Below, piece after piece: positions 20,731 through 30,445 of a DNA stretch of 64,000 bases. Source of the stretch: Pararge aegeria (Eukaryota > Arthropoda > Insecta > Lepidoptera > Nymphalidae); assembly GCF_905163445.1 (NCBI RefSeq), contig NC_053194.1, forward strand, positions 12,814,921 to 12,878,920. The letters are read 5' to 3'. A model generated the notes under the pieces. That model made no database searches. It was not told the origin of the DNA and saw only the letters and a program-made list of their open reading frames with translations. The position numbers were made by a program, and so were the translations under genes. Numbering within the stretch: position 1 is the first letter of the stretch; each line of letters begins with the position of its first letter.

Positions 20731-21030
20731 CATCATATCAACCCATTACCGGCCCACTTCAGGGCACGGATCTCCTCCCACAATGGGAAAGGGTTAAGGT
20801 AGTCCACCACGCTGGCCCAGTGCGGATTGTTGGACTCCACACACCTTTGAGAACATTATGCAGAACTCTCAGGCATGCAGGTTTCCTCGCGATGTTTTCC
20901 TTCACCGTTGAAGCAAGTGATATTTAATTACTTAAAATGCACATAACGTAGAAAAGTTAGAGGTGGCTGCTGTGATTCGAACTGGGCCTCCTAAAAGTGA
21001 AGTCGCGCTCAATGCGATATCGCCACTTTA
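20731..21030 (-). repeat. SINE-C, full length, reversed
   Basis: It starts with a CATCATCAT tail and CAACCCATTACCGGCCCAC, then CACGCTGGCCCAGTGCGGAT, CACACACCTTTGAGAACATT, GATGTTTTCCTTCACCGTTG and GTTAGAGGTGGCTGCTGTGA. It ends GTGAAGTCGCGCTCAATGCG and ATATCGCCACTT, the reversed tRNA-like head. It is one of the most complete copies. Confidence 0.9.
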
Positions 21031-21484
21031 AAGGACTTGTCAATCAACGTAATGGAGACAAAAACAAACTATATAGAGGTCATTGTAGTTACTTCCGAGA
21101 AAATGATATAATTATTTAGTTATTAAGGTTTTGTTTGACTCTGTCACGTGCAAATCTCTGGATATATTGAAATGACATTTGACAATTGTAATCAAGCTTT
21201 TTTACATCGGTACTACTCAGTTGTTGAGATGCTGTCATGCGTGAAGGAATAATAAAGCGGCTAATAGCGGCAATCAAAATAAAATTAACCCGGCAGGTGG
21301 CGCCGAGAAAACATTGTTTTCTTATCCACGCTTGTTAAAAGTCATTTTCGTTTTCTTAGGACGGTTCACGGTGAGATGGTATTTAACAATTGCAATTCTT
21401 AAAAGAAACTAAAGGTGTGCAAGTAGTTAAATCTTGTTAGTTTCTTCGTCCGGAGGATTTGTTTCATAATCAAAATAAATTAAT

Positions 21485-21590
21485 TAATATATATTATATA
21501 ACGACAATAAACAAATCACCATCATGCCCCGATGTAAGTAGCTTGTGTTATGGGCGCTAAGACTACAGAATAAATCAGATGAATATTTAT
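21485..21590 (-). repeat. SINE-A, part 1 of an interrupted copy
   Basis: ACGACAATAAACAAATCACC, GCTTGTGTTATGGGCGCTAA and CAGATGAATATTTAT are the 3' half of SINE-A, reversed. The sequence leaves the family after about 21590 and rejoins it at 21982. Confidence 0.75.
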
Positions 21591-21981
21591 AATTTACTGC
21601 GTTTGATTTTGTTTTTTGATCTGGCGTTAAATTTAGTTGTAGTTCTAAAAATATTTCAAGTATTCAGTATCGCTAAGCCTTAAATGAGGGGTTTTCTGTT
21701 TTCCGCTGAGGAGTTCTGTCCTCTATCTCCAACCACAGTTTGGGCAAAATTAAACACTTATTATAATTTGTCGGAGTTATGGTGTAAAATCGTCAAACAC
21801 TTTCATACCCTCTTCCAAAGGAATCGAGCTTAATGTCGGTATAAAAAGGGACCTATATTCTTCATCTAACACTTCCAAAAATATGTGTACAAAGTTTCAT
21901 GAGGATCGGTTAAGTAGTTTTTGCGTGAAAGCGTATCAAACAAACTTACATTGACATTTATAATATTAGTAGGAATAGGGA
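21591..21981 (+). mobile_element. Repeat X, retroposon inserted in SINE-A
   Basis: The 3' part reads GTACAAAGTTTCATGAGGAT, CGGTTAAGTAGTTTTTGCGT, CAAACAAACTTACATT and TATAATATTAGTAGGAATAG, an ending of a kind very common in lepidopteran retroposons. A short match is at 50785-50850. It has no coding capacity. The direct-repeat boundary could not be fixed. Confidence 0.65.
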
Positions 21982-22098
21982 TATACATAAATACTTTTAA
22001 TAAACAGATAAACATCAAGACACTGAAAAACTTTCATGTTCATCGCACAAACATTTTCCAGTTGTGGGAATCGAACACACTTGGAAATAGGGTCACTG
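21982..22098 (-). repeat. SINE-A, part 2 of an interrupted copy
   Basis: ATATACATAAATACTTTTAA, AGACACTGAAAAACTTTCAT, CATTTTCCAGTTGTGGGAAT and CGAACACAC are the 5' (tRNA-like) half, reversed, continuing exactly where part 1 stopped. The head beyond the B box is lost. Confidence 0.75.
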
Positions 22099-22189
22099 CC
22101 ATCATCTTAAACGAAGGACGATGAGTCTATGTACGCTATTGGCAAAGGTAAGACGGTGCTTGCACACGTTGCATGTAGCTTACGCAAGT

Positions 22190-22212
22190 TCATATATATA
22201 TATATATATACT
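22190..22212. repeat. (TA)n microsatellite
   Basis: About ten TA units in a row. Confidence 0.9.
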
Positions 22213-22361
22213 TATAGGATGACGATCGCTTTACGCAGAGATTTCGTTGGACTTTACTAATCTAGTATGTCGATACTTTAAAATCGGCCCCATACCTAAC
22301 TACAGTACAGAACTTTCTCGTATATATTCTTAAATGCATACAATAATCCTTAGTCTATAAA

Positions 22362-22452
22362 CGTCCCACAGCTGTGCGCAGACCTCCTTTCTAAAGGAGA
22401 GTATTTAAAAGCATATACTCACCAAGCTGCTCCAATGCGGTTTAGCGTTGTG
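22362..22452 (-). repeat. Repeat D fragment
   Basis: CACCAAGCTGCTCCAATGCG and the preceding GTGCGCAGACCTCC-type run match 1160-1275. Confidence 0.5.
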
Positions 22453-22902
22453 CGTCTATACTATATGCTGTTTCTTTGTGTTAGTGACACTAACTGGGAC
22501 CGACGGCTTAACTTGAACATGAGGTCTGTCAAAGCCAATTTCCTAAATCTAGGATGGTACCTACTGAGATTTTTTAACAGAAACATTCATTACCTATAAC
22601 TATATCCGGGAATCAACGCAGGCCTATAAACTCGCCAACATCGTTAGTTAACGTGTTCAACCACCAGAAAAGTTAAGGACCAATATAAAAACTAAGTGGC
22701 TAATTAACTACTCAGCCGTTCTGTCGTTGCATCAATTTTATTTAAATTTCTTAACAAAATATAACAGTTTTCTGTAGTTGTTGCGAAGTCTTCAACATAA
22801 AGTAATTTTCTTTGATCAATATTATACAATTTGATTTTTTTAAAATTGTCGCCAGAAAAGTGTCCGTAAACATTAGGAATTTGAAGGTATTTTCGTTACT
22901 TA

Positions 22903-22998
22903 AGCATAGATCAACGGGTACATACCACGATAATATTTTGAATTTGTCGATATTTCGACCCAGTTGCATGGATCGTGGTCACGACGGGACTATTTTCG
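22903..22998 (+). repeat. Repeat N copy 1
   Basis: TCAACGGGTACATACCACGA, TTGTCGATATTTCGACCCAG, TTGCATGGATCGTGGTCACG and ACGGGACT recur at 33713-33801. The family is well conserved between copies, with no product recognised. An 82-codon frame here does not continue in the second copy. Confidence 0.75.
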
Positions 22999-23057
22999 TT
23001 AGTTTTCTTGTGAGAAAGTCAATGTTCTCGTTATTAACGGGACGGAATATCTTTTTT

Positions 23058-23165
23058 TAACCCCAGCCCCAAAAACGCCGGGATGTTAGGGTGTTATAAG
23101 TTAGACGTTTGCGTTAGAGGCCAAATAGTTGGGAGTGTTTCAGCTATGTTTGATGACAGTTTTAG
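23058..23165 (+). repeat. Repeat U copy 1, truncated
   Basis: TTAACCCCAGCCCCAAAAAC, GGTGTTATAAGTTAGACGT and GTTGGGAGTG match the longer copy at 58380-58640 and the reversed fragment at 48440-48525. Confidence 0.6.
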
Positions 23166-23217
23166 TTTTTAGCTATGTGTGATGACGATATTACGATTTG
23201 GCGTAAAAACAGATTAG

Positions 23218-23345
23218 GTTTAATTTAACTGCCATACTGCCTAACAAATTAGCCCGCTACCATCATAGACGATATCAATACTTACCACAAGGTGAAATTG
23301 CAGTCAAGGGCTTACTCGTAGTGGAACAAAAAAAATAATCGAAGC
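23218..23345 (+). repeat. SINE-B 3' end
   Basis: CTGCCATACTGCCTAACAAA, TTAGCCCGCTACCATCATAG, ACTTACCACAAGGTGAAATT and GCAGTCAAGGGC are the 3' part of the family, ending in an A-rich tail. Confidence 0.8.
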
Positions 23346-23529
23346 ATAAACTGAAAATTAAGCTGCTGAGTTCGGGGAAAATATCACAAAGGCTCGCTTA
23401 TTGCTACGCGAAGTTGTTATCCAACAAGTAGTTTGTCGTGAAAGGGCGGTTTATTGCTGCTTTTCTAGTTCACAAAGTTTAATATAACCTGCTATCCATC
23501 TTACGTCATCATCGTCTTCAGGTTCTTAA

Positions 23530-23600
23530 ACTTTTTTTTATTCCACTACAAGTTAGCTCTTGGCTAAGATGGTAGCGGGCTCACCTGTGAGGCAGCTATA
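23530..23600 (-). repeat. SINE-B 3' end, reversed
   Basis: TTTTTTTATTCCACTACAAG, TTAGCTCTTGGCTAAGATGG and TAGCGGGCTCACCTG are the reversed last 60 bp of the family. Confidence 0.55.
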
Positions 23601-23677
23601 TAAAAAATGATCTTATGTAACAAAATAATGTTAAATTTAATGAGTGATATAATGTATAATTAATATAATATATAATT

Positions 23678-23918
23678 AGGGGCCGAGTTCGGATCCCAGC
23701 ACGCACTTCTAACTTTTCTAAATTATGCGCGTCTTGAGTAATTAAAAATATCACTTACTTCAACGGTGAAGGGAAACATCGTGAGGAAGCCTGCATGCCT
23801 TAGAGTTCTCCATAATGTTCTTAAAGGTGTGTGGAGTCCACCAATCCGCACTGGACGAGCTTGGAGGACTACGGCCGTAACCCCTTGTCACTGTGCGAAA
23901 AGACCCGTGCCCTGTAGT
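23678..23918 (+). repeat. SINE-C, head-truncated
   Basis: GGGGCCGAGTTCGGATCCCA (B-box region), ACTTCAACGGTGAAGGGAAA, TGTGTGGAGTCCACCAATCC and AAAGACCCGTGCCCTGTAGT follow the family. The end coincides with the start of a reversed SINE-A tail. Confidence 0.85.
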
Positions 23919-24183
23919 AAATAAATAAAGAAATAAAAATACTACGACAATACACAGCGCCATCTAGCCCCAAAGTATTGTAGGTTGTGTTATGGGTACT
24001 TATGTGACTGATGAATATTTTATGAAAATATACATAAATGCTTATAATATACAGATAAACACACACACACGGATACTGAATAACATTAATGTCCATCACA
24101 CAATCATTTTCCAGTTGTGGGAATCGAACCCACGACCTTGGACTCAGAAAGCAGGGTTGTTGCCCACTGCGCCAATCGGCCGT
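23919..24183 (-). repeat. SINE-A, full length, abutting SINE-C
   Basis: It has an AAATAAATAAAG-type tail, CTACGACAATACACAGCGCC, GTTGTGGGAATCGAACCCAC (reversed B box) and TGCCCACTGCGCCAATCGGC at the head. A short (CA)n expansion lies at 24058-24070. It sits immediately 3' of a SINE-C, as at 25409. Confidence 0.9.
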
Positions 24184-24756
24184 CTGTCATATATGTGTGT
24201 AAGTAGCTAGCTAAAATATAAGTGGAAATTGGCTGAGTGTAGAAGTTAAAGAAACGCATTTTACTTACTCTCCTCAGAGGGGAAATATAGAACTTCCATC
24301 CCGTGATTTGGATTAACTCTGCCTATTTCCCGAACATGAGATATGAAAAAGTTATTTTATTACAGGTAAAAATCCCAAGGTATTTTAAACACGGTGGAAG
24401 GTTGTTAGGCTTAAGGGATTTCTCGTGACGCCACCCGACGTGCGGTAACAGGATCTTTATACCTCTATATCCTTATATCCTATTAAACCGGCCGCTGTGC
24501 CTGTCTGATTAAGGTTTAACACTTGATTAATCATTCTGTAACCGGAGTTTTATTCGTTTTACCGTCTAAGAAGGAGGTTTTTTTAAGCTTCTGTTTAGTT
24601 CTCCTGCCCTGGTCTATCAATCTGAAATCAAATCAATTTAATCTGACCTTCTTTTCGGTTTCCATATGGAAATCGGATGACTATCGTATATTATATTAAT
24701 GTAAATATTATTCTTCTTTGGACTACAATTGTTAGAATGTAATCTTACCTGGATGA

Positions 24757-24850
24757 TGCGATCTAAGATGGTAGCAGACTAACCAGTCAGAGGTATCGCC
24801 ATCATCATCAGATCAATCCATTACTGGCCCACTACAGCAGGGCTAGCTTG
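24757..24850 (-). repeat. SINE-B end next to SINE-C tail
   Basis: GATGCGATCTAAGATGGTAG and CAGACTAACC are a SINE-B 3' fragment. CATCATCATCAGATCAATCC and ATTACTGGCCCACTACAG are a SINE-C 3' end. Both are reversed and only about 45 bp each. Confidence 0.55.
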
Positions 24851-24984
24851 GCCAGGAGACAAAAATTATATCCCAACATTATGACAAGGGTTATGATTAA
24901 CGTATCCAGCTGCTAACGCACGGGAACATGGAATAGGAAAAGTTTACCCCCGTTTATTATTGCACCTATATATTATTTGGATAT

Positions 24985-25128
24985 TATTTTCACTTGTGCG
25001 CTGAGTTGATAAAGCTGTGGGAGAAGATACATTTTTATCCTTTCCCCGGGGCGATAATTGTCTCCTGCCCATGCTATACGTGCAGGGCACGTCTTCTCAC
25101 CACGCTGGCCCAGTGCTGATTGTTGGTC
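24985..25128 (+). repeat. Repeat Q copy 2 with a SINE-C scrap
   Basis: GTGGGAGAAGATACATTTTT, ATCCTTTCCCCGGGGCGATA and TCTCCTGCCCATGCTA match 10660-10760. It is followed by GCAGGGCACGTCTTCTC and CACGCTGGCCCAGTGC, a reversed SINE-C scrap. Confidence 0.65.
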
Positions 25129-25332
25129 TAGATAAGAGGTATAGCAAAATTATTAGACCTATATCCATAATCAATTTCTAAATGACGAACGAACGAAACG
25201 AAACTAATGCTAAATGGTAAATAACTACAGAGGGAGCCTCCCACCCAACCAGATCTGAGAAAAAAATGTTATATTGTGACAGTGTGTTAAAAATGTTAAA
25301 CATTTGAATACCTGCAACTATGCTACAAAAGC

Positions 25333-25408
25333 TACAACAGCCTGAACCCTTCTCGTTCTGAGAGGAGACCCGGGCACTGTAGTCCGGTTATGGGTTGATG
25401 AAGACGAT
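25333..25408 (+). repeat. SINE-C 3' end
   Basis: GCCTGAACCCTTCTCGTTCT, GAGAGGAGACCCGGGCACTG and GGTTATGGGTTGATGAAGAC form the family's 3' end with its TGATGAAGACGAT tail. The last 6 bp (GACGAT, 25403-25408) reappear after the neighbouring SINE-A. Confidence 0.8.
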
Positions 25409-25653
25409 AAATAAATAGTAAATAAATAAATATAATACGATAATACACACATCGCCATCTAGCCCCAAAGTAAGCGTAGCTTGTGTTATGGGCACTAAGA
25501 TGACTGACGAATATTTTTATGAATGAATACTTAGAATACATAAATACTTAGAATATACACATTCATGCTCATCACACAAACATTTACCAGTAGTGGGAAT
25601 CGAACCCACGGCCTTGGACTCCGAAAGCAGGGTCGCTGCCCACTGCGCCAGCC
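25409..25653 (-). repeat. SINE-A with 6-bp target-site duplication
   Basis: It has an AAATAAATAG-type tail, CATCTAGCCCCAAAGTAAGC, GATGACTGACGAATATTTTT, TAGTGGGAATCGAACCCACG and TGCCCACTGCGCCAGCC at the head. GACGAT flanks both sides (25403-25408 and 25654-25659), which fits retroposition into the SINE-C tail. The frame of 69 codons over it is a shadow. Confidence 0.85.
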
Positions 25654-25659
25654 GACGAT

Positions 25660-26299
25660 TATAATATTGCGTTAAGGATTTTCAATACGTGTATTTACAG
25701 CTACAATAGTTTTAAAAAACATCGTCTTCGACATACAAGTACCATAAAACTTTGAACCCTTACTGAACTTAGTTATTTATGTACAATAGGGTCACTCTTT
25801 AGGACATGATCTTATCAATTTGCATCGAGAATTTGTGTACACGCTTGATTTAACAATCACTGGAGTGTAACGCGTGAGAATTCTTCACTCGGCCCGAAAT
25901 ACCTTGCAGTACGAAAGCGGTCGATGCACTGTCCGTTCGTTTCCATTGCTATGAGACGTCTTTATTAGAATAGACAGCGTTAGATAAAGCAAGACATTGC
26001 GCTGTATACTGTCGCATATTTCACCCGAAATTTATAATCGGAGTAAAACATAACTTCCGGTGAAAGAGGACAGTAAGGGAACATTTATTTATATAATATA
26101 TGTGTGTGTATATACTATATTGTGCATCTATAACATAATATGAAATAGTAAAAATATGTAATAGTTTTTTTAGCGTTACATATTTTTGGCCACTCGCACT
26201 GCCATTTGTCTCGCACGTCACAGGTTCGCTAATTGTATTTTGTATACGTCTATAAACATTATGTATCCGTAAATATAAATGTGTAATATTATTTTACCG
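25660..26299. other. Unassigned stretch
   Basis: AT-rich with a short (TG)/(TA) run near 26100-26115. A 66-codon minus-strand frame is not supported by any motif. Confidence 0.45.
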
Positions 26300-26578
26300 C
26301 TACAGGGTCTCGGTCTCGGGTTTAGGCCGTAGTCTACCACTTTGGCTAAGTGCGGATTGGTAGACTTCACCGCCGTTGAGAACATCACGAAGAACTCTCA
26401 GGCATTTAGGTTTCCTCACGATGTTTTCCTTCACAGTTTAAAGCAAGGGATATTTATAGCATTTTTAAATTAAAAACGCACATAATTCCAAAAAGCTAGT
26501 TGTGCGTTCCGGGGATCGAACTCGTTCTCCACGCTAGGAAAGTCTCAATTTTTACAGTTCGTCCGAAAGTTGGCTGGT
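26300..26578 (-). repeat. SINE-C, reversed, near full length
   Basis: GGCCGTAGTCTACCACTTTG, GTGCGGATTGGTAGACTTC, CTCAGGCATTTAGGTTTCC, GATGTTTTCCTTCACAGTTT and GTGCGTTCCGGGGATCGAAC (reversed B box) follow the family. Confidence 0.85.
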
Positions 26579-26665
26579 AAAAAATGCATTAGCATTAAGC
26601 TCGCAGCTCTAAGCGGTCATATGATTATACAATAAACAAAAGAGCCACAATTTTCTCATACTCTG

Positions 26666-26708
26666 GGCATCAATTTATGTCACACTAAGTGTGACATAAA
26701 TTGATGCC
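26666..26708. repeat. 43-bp near-perfect palindrome
   Basis: The 21-bp arm at 26666-26686 (starting GGCATCAATTTATGTCACAC) is exactly repeated in reverse complement at 26688-26708 with a single central A. Pairing stops at both outer ends. No other copy exists in the window. It would extrude as a cruciform and fold as an RNA hairpin. Confidence 0.95.
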
Positions 26709-27619
26709 AGTGAACATTAAGTTTGATTTAATTTCTATACAGTTGTGTCGGTGGTACTGATGGGCGAAGGGTAACTATTTCGAAATGAAGATCAAAAAGC
26801 TTTTTCTATTTCATGGCCGCGATCTTCATGTCATATGTTTACGCTGGTAAAAAAAACTTTGTGCAGGTCACAGAGTTTTTTTGCATTTGCATTTGGAATT
26901 ACAGGTTGTGTGTCTAAACTTGTGCGTTTGTCTCTTATAATTTTCTAAAAACGACCAGACTGACTTATTTCAATATATTGCAATCAATTTTTAATTATAT
27001 TTACGTATTCAGAGGTTCGCGATATTAAATTTTTACAAGCTTGGTTTTAAAAATCGGATAGAAAAAGGTGCATTAAAATAAATCAGAACAAATAAAAAAA
27101 AAAGACATAAATGGACTATGAGTATAATGTGAACAAACACATAAAACAGATACCTATATTTAAATCGGCGCAAGCGCAGTTGTAATTAGCCGTTCGATAC
27201 CTTCACTAATTATACCTACTGTTCTATTGCTGATTGACTTATTTAAGATTGGAATTTCGTGGTCACTTATTTGAGATGGGAAAGGATGCTTAGTAATAAA
27301 TAAATTATAATTTTAAAAACCCATGAGACAGAAGAATTCGTTTTCAATATAGTGTAGGTACATTATTCTAATAGTCAAGTCAGTGGGATAACATTTTGCG
27401 ATTGTGCGTTCGGGTTTAAAAATAATGGTTAACTAGTAGTTATTAGAGGCTTACCTTCAACGTGTCCCTTCATCCATTGCGAAGAGTTATGTTTACAGTT
27501 TTAAAATAACTATCAGCTGCTTTGTATGCCAACTATTAATAAAATAAAAAGAATTAAAAAATGTGTCCCGGTCTAAGATTTTGTATAAGTATTCTTTATG
27601 TCGTTGTTGTTGTTGTGCA
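26709..27619. other. Unassigned AT-rich stretch
   Basis: No repeat family or coding signal recognised. Confidence 0.45.
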
Positions 27620-27803
27620 TGGACGTTGCAGTTAGTGCTAGAGTGGCGACCTCGCAAACAAACAAAGCGTTGGTAGACCCCCGTCGAGGTGGACGGACGA
27701 CATCAAGCGAGTCGCAGGGAGCCGATATTTGGAACTCCCTACAAAGACCTATTAACAGCAGTGGATGTCTATTGGCTGACATGATAACGATGACGATTAT
27801 TTT
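27620..27803 (+). pseudogene. L2 RTE-like LINE, end of ORF2
   Basis: In shifted frames the plus strand encodes VLEWRPRKQTKRW, then GRHQASRREP-like sequence and a VDVYWLT-like end before an ATGATAACGATGACG tail. At nucleotide level GTGCTAGAGTGGCGACC, GGACGGACGACATCAAGCGA, GTCGCAGGGAGCCG and TTTGGAACTCCCTACAAAGA match 46570-46750. It carries a stop and a deletion relative to that copy. The 103-codon plus frame and the 83-codon minus frame here are shadows. Confidence 0.75.
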
Positions 27804-28099
27804 TGATATAGGAAAAGAATGCATAATGATGGTTACAAGCTGGCTGAACCGCGAAAGAGGGTACGGCGAGGTAGTCTCTGAGGGAGGTCTATATCACTGG
27901 AAATGTTGAGCGATGCTTTTTTCAAAAATTTATGCCGAAAACGTAAATGTAAATAATTGAATTGCCTTTCGTTCTGTATGTATAAAACGTTTGCTTCTGT
28001 TTTTGTTTTCTTAATCCTGCTGGAACTTTCTCACTCTGTACCCATTACAACTACGCTTACTTTGGTACTTTTGAGTAGTAGCTTTTTGTTACAGAACTC

Positions 28100-28372
28100 G
28101 TCCAGGGAAGTGGTATCACCATTCTTATTTCTGCCGCTAAGCAGCATCGTTTCAATGCTGTGTACCGGTCTGAAGGGCGTGGTTGCCGTTGTAATTACAG
28201 GCATATGGAGCTAAACACCTACGCCTCAAATTGATGGACACATGGCGGCATGTTGCAGAACGGGTTCCTTGCATGCCCTGTGAAGTGATGCTCTGTTTAT
28301 AGGAAATGGTTTTCCACTAACCATCAAGTGGGCCATCTGCTTGTTTCGTCAATTACAATTATAAAAAAAAAT
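28100..28372 (+). repeat. Repeat I, sense orientation
   Basis: AAGTGGTATCACCATTCTTA, GTGTACCGGTCTGAAGGGCG, TGGTTGCCGTTGTAATTACA and AACCATCAAGTGGGCCATCT, ending in an A-rich tail, make this the clearest full copy. The A-rich end suggests a retroposon, and the orientation was set from it. Confidence 0.8.
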
Positions 28373-28426
28373 ATTAAGAATACTCTTTCGTTGTCTTGTA
28401 AGATCCCACCAAATGCTTTATGAATT

Positions 28427-28627
28427 CGCAGGCGCAGTGGTCAGATTATACAAGCGGAATGCCCCGAGTTCGAAACCCGGCCCCGCAGAAACTATTTGGC
28501 AATTTATATTTTCTCAATTTTCTCCGATTTGGTCCAATGATAGGATTCAGCCGTGGCTAGTAACCACCCTAATAGCGAAGACGTGCTACCAAGCGAGACT
28601 CACCATCAGATGGGACGTCTAACCTGT
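28427..28627 (+). repeat. SINE-B, head and middle
   Basis: GGCGCAGTGGTCAGATTATA (A box) and GAGTTCGAAACCCGGCC (B box, GTTCGAAACCC at 28468-28478) are well preserved. TTTCTCAATTTTCTCCGATT, GCCGTGGCTAGTAACCACCC and TGCTACCAAGCGA follow. The 3' end is lost. The 69-codon frame is not a gene. Confidence 0.85.
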
Positions 28628-28649
28628 AGTTGATTAAAAAAAACAACGT

Positions 28650-28712
28650 GATAGGTCCGTATTCACGGGCCTGTGCCCAGCAGTGGGCTAAGAGGAGGAT
28701 GGTTGATTAATT
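28650..28712 (+). repeat. Retroposon tail fragment
   Basis: ATTCACGGGCCTGTGCCCAG and CAGTGGGCTAAGAGG resemble the last bases of an RTE-type element (GCCCAGCAGTGGGA...ACGGGCTG). It is very short. Confidence 0.45.
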
Positions 28713-29204
28713 ATTTATTTATTTATAATGGACAGGTTATCACAGCATGCATTAAAATGTAAACAGTAATTGCAGTATATTTTTAGTTTGTTAATAAAAA
28801 CTTTTAAAAGTACAAACGTAAAATTATTTAAAGCTAAGTTACAATGAATAAATAAATAAAATATAAACAAAATATATCCACTTTACTTTTCCACTTACTA
28901 ATAAAAAAATAGCAACAAACGTTATCGCATGACGCTACAACACAACATAACAAACGGTAAAGCGAAATAATAATTGTATTTTGCCCTTTTATTGCATTTG
29001 TATGATAAAAGCGTATTCCAGTCTGCAGTGTTCAGTCCAATTTGTCCATCGACGTGGAACATTCAGAGCTTACCTAATATTTTCCGACGAGCCCAAACAC
29101 AATAGATTTTGACTAACGAATCAAATGAAAAACAAAATGTTTATACACCATCAAATGTGTGTATGAACTTTTGATTTGTGTAAATTTTTTGCTGTTGTTT
29201 GCCA

Positions 29205-29290
29205 TGTGGTGACGGCAGATCAGGATACAGCGGTCACCACCCTTACTCTTCCCCCGGGTGTCGTACGAGGCGACTAAGGGAATATAACAG
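29205..29290 (+). repeat. L1 5' part
   Basis: GTGGTGACGGCAGATCAGGA, GCGGTCACCACCC, GGGTGTCGTACGAGGCGACT and AAGGGAATATAAC are the best-preserved start of L1 here, with no 3' half. Confidence 0.75.
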
Positions 29291-29328
29291 AATCAAATAA
29301 CGAATAGTAGAAATAAGGACATGCTTAC

Positions 29329-29407
29329 ATGAATTATTGTGATAAACGACTAAGACACCGGGAGGTATCTCTGCATCGTTTGAGTCCATGTAGGACTGAC
29401 TTGTATA
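29329..29407 (+). repeat. Repeat H copy 2, left part
   Basis: GATAAACGACTAAGACACCG, GGAGGTATCTCTGCATCGTT and TGAGTCCATGTAGGACTGAC match copy 3 at 30275 and copy 4 at 49425. The copy is interrupted after TTGTATA. Confidence 0.8.
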
Positions 29408-29709
29408 CTTTTTTTTTTTGCTTTTTCGGAAGGACACTTGCCGATAACCACCTAAGGGGTTGCTACGGCGTCACCGGGGGAGTGGGGCGAGCGCGAAAGC
29501 TCGCCATGAGAAGAGCCCCAGGGCTCGACGACATCGGGGGGAGTATGGGAGACGTCGACCCGAGGGTGCCTCCTGCGAGGACTCGGACCTCGGCTCGGTT
29601 CGACGTTAATCTGACTGTTGGTGGACTTTTGGACTAATCATTGTTTAGTCCGAACGCCCCCGTGACCGTGGTAAGAATCCGTCCGGATGACGTCAGAAAT
29701 CGGGGTGAA
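29408..29709 (-). mobile_element. GC-rich retroposon nested in repeat H, 7-bp TSD
   Basis: A 302-bp insertion starts with a T11 run (a poly-A tail on the minus strand), followed by a GC-rich body (ACCTAAGGGGTTGCTACGGC, CTCGCCATGAGAAGAGCCCC). TTGTATA at 29401-29407 and 29710-29716 flanks it, as expected for target-primed retroposition. The sequence is much richer in GC than its surroundings. A 102-codon plus-strand frame overlaps it but is antisense to the inferred element. It may be an R1-type LINE end or a SINE; I cannot decide. Confidence 0.75.
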
Positions 29710-29840
29710 TTGTATAGAAAATGCACCCGTATTTATATCGTAATACCCACCAACTCAATGTCATGAACATAAGTTTAATTATTTACCCACTTTATAAAAT
29801 AACCGTATCATTCGACAATCCTAACTAAAGTTTGCGACCC
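29710..29840 (+). repeat. Repeat H copy 2, right part
   Basis: TTGTATAGAAAATGCACCCG, ACCCACCAACTCAATGTCAT, GAACATAAGTTTAATTATTT and TTATAAAATAACCGTATC continue the family exactly from the interruption. Confidence 0.8.
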
Positions 29841-29899
29841 CGCAAACGTACCTATGCCTATAATCGAGAAGCTAGAGCTATGAATCTACCACCGATTCG

Positions 29900-29960
29900 G
29901 AATGCTGATTGTACTGAGAAGAACCGGCAAGAAACTCAATACTTGCTATTTTATATATAA
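29900..29960 (-). repeat. L3 3' UTR fragment, reversed
   Basis: ACTGAGAAGAACCGGCAAGA and AACTCAATACTTGCTATTTT are the reverse of the L3 3' UTR (GCAACTGCTGAGTTTCTTGC at 13965-13990). Confidence 0.55.
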
Positions 29961-30274
29961 CAAACAGATATATTTAGCAGGTAAGTGGCATGTCAAATAT
30001 GGTGCAGCTAATATGACACGGCTCGCAATTACGCGGTCACACAGACGTTATCGTAGATGGTCACATAGACTTTCTCGTAAATAGGTCATACATACACATT
30101 GCTGACACCACATGATTTATAGCACAATCACCACTTTTGCCAAAAGCTTAGCAGACAAACGTTAAAGATGGCCACAGTCTGAAAAACAATAGTCACTAAG
30201 AACAATCGCCATTTCAGCTGACAGTCAAATCGAACAAGGTCAACACGTGGGCTAGACTTTTGTATCGTACCACT

Positions 30275-30445
30275 TCTGACTGACCGGGAGGTATCGCTGT
30301 ATCGTTCGAGTCCATGTAGGACTGAGTGGTATAGAAAATGCACCCGTCTTTATATCAAAATACCCACCAACTCAATGTCATGAACATAAGTTAAGTTATT
30401 TAGTTACCCACTTTATAAAATGACCGTAATAATTGTCTAAACGCA
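30275..30445 (+). repeat. Repeat H copy 3, uninterrupted
   Basis: GACCGGGAGGTATCGCTGTA, TCGAGTCCATGTAGGACTGA, GTATAGAAAATGCACCCGTC and CCACCAACTCAATGTCATGA run without a break, which shows that the 302-bp segment in copy 2 is an insertion. Confidence 0.8.

Noticed and set aside
27598..27909. 103-codon plus-strand frame
   Set aside because: It overlaps an L2 LINE remnant in a different frame from the LINE protein.
29329..29637. 102-codon plus-strand frame, GC-rich
   Set aside because: It crosses the junction between repeat H and the nested retroposon, and is antisense to the inserted element.
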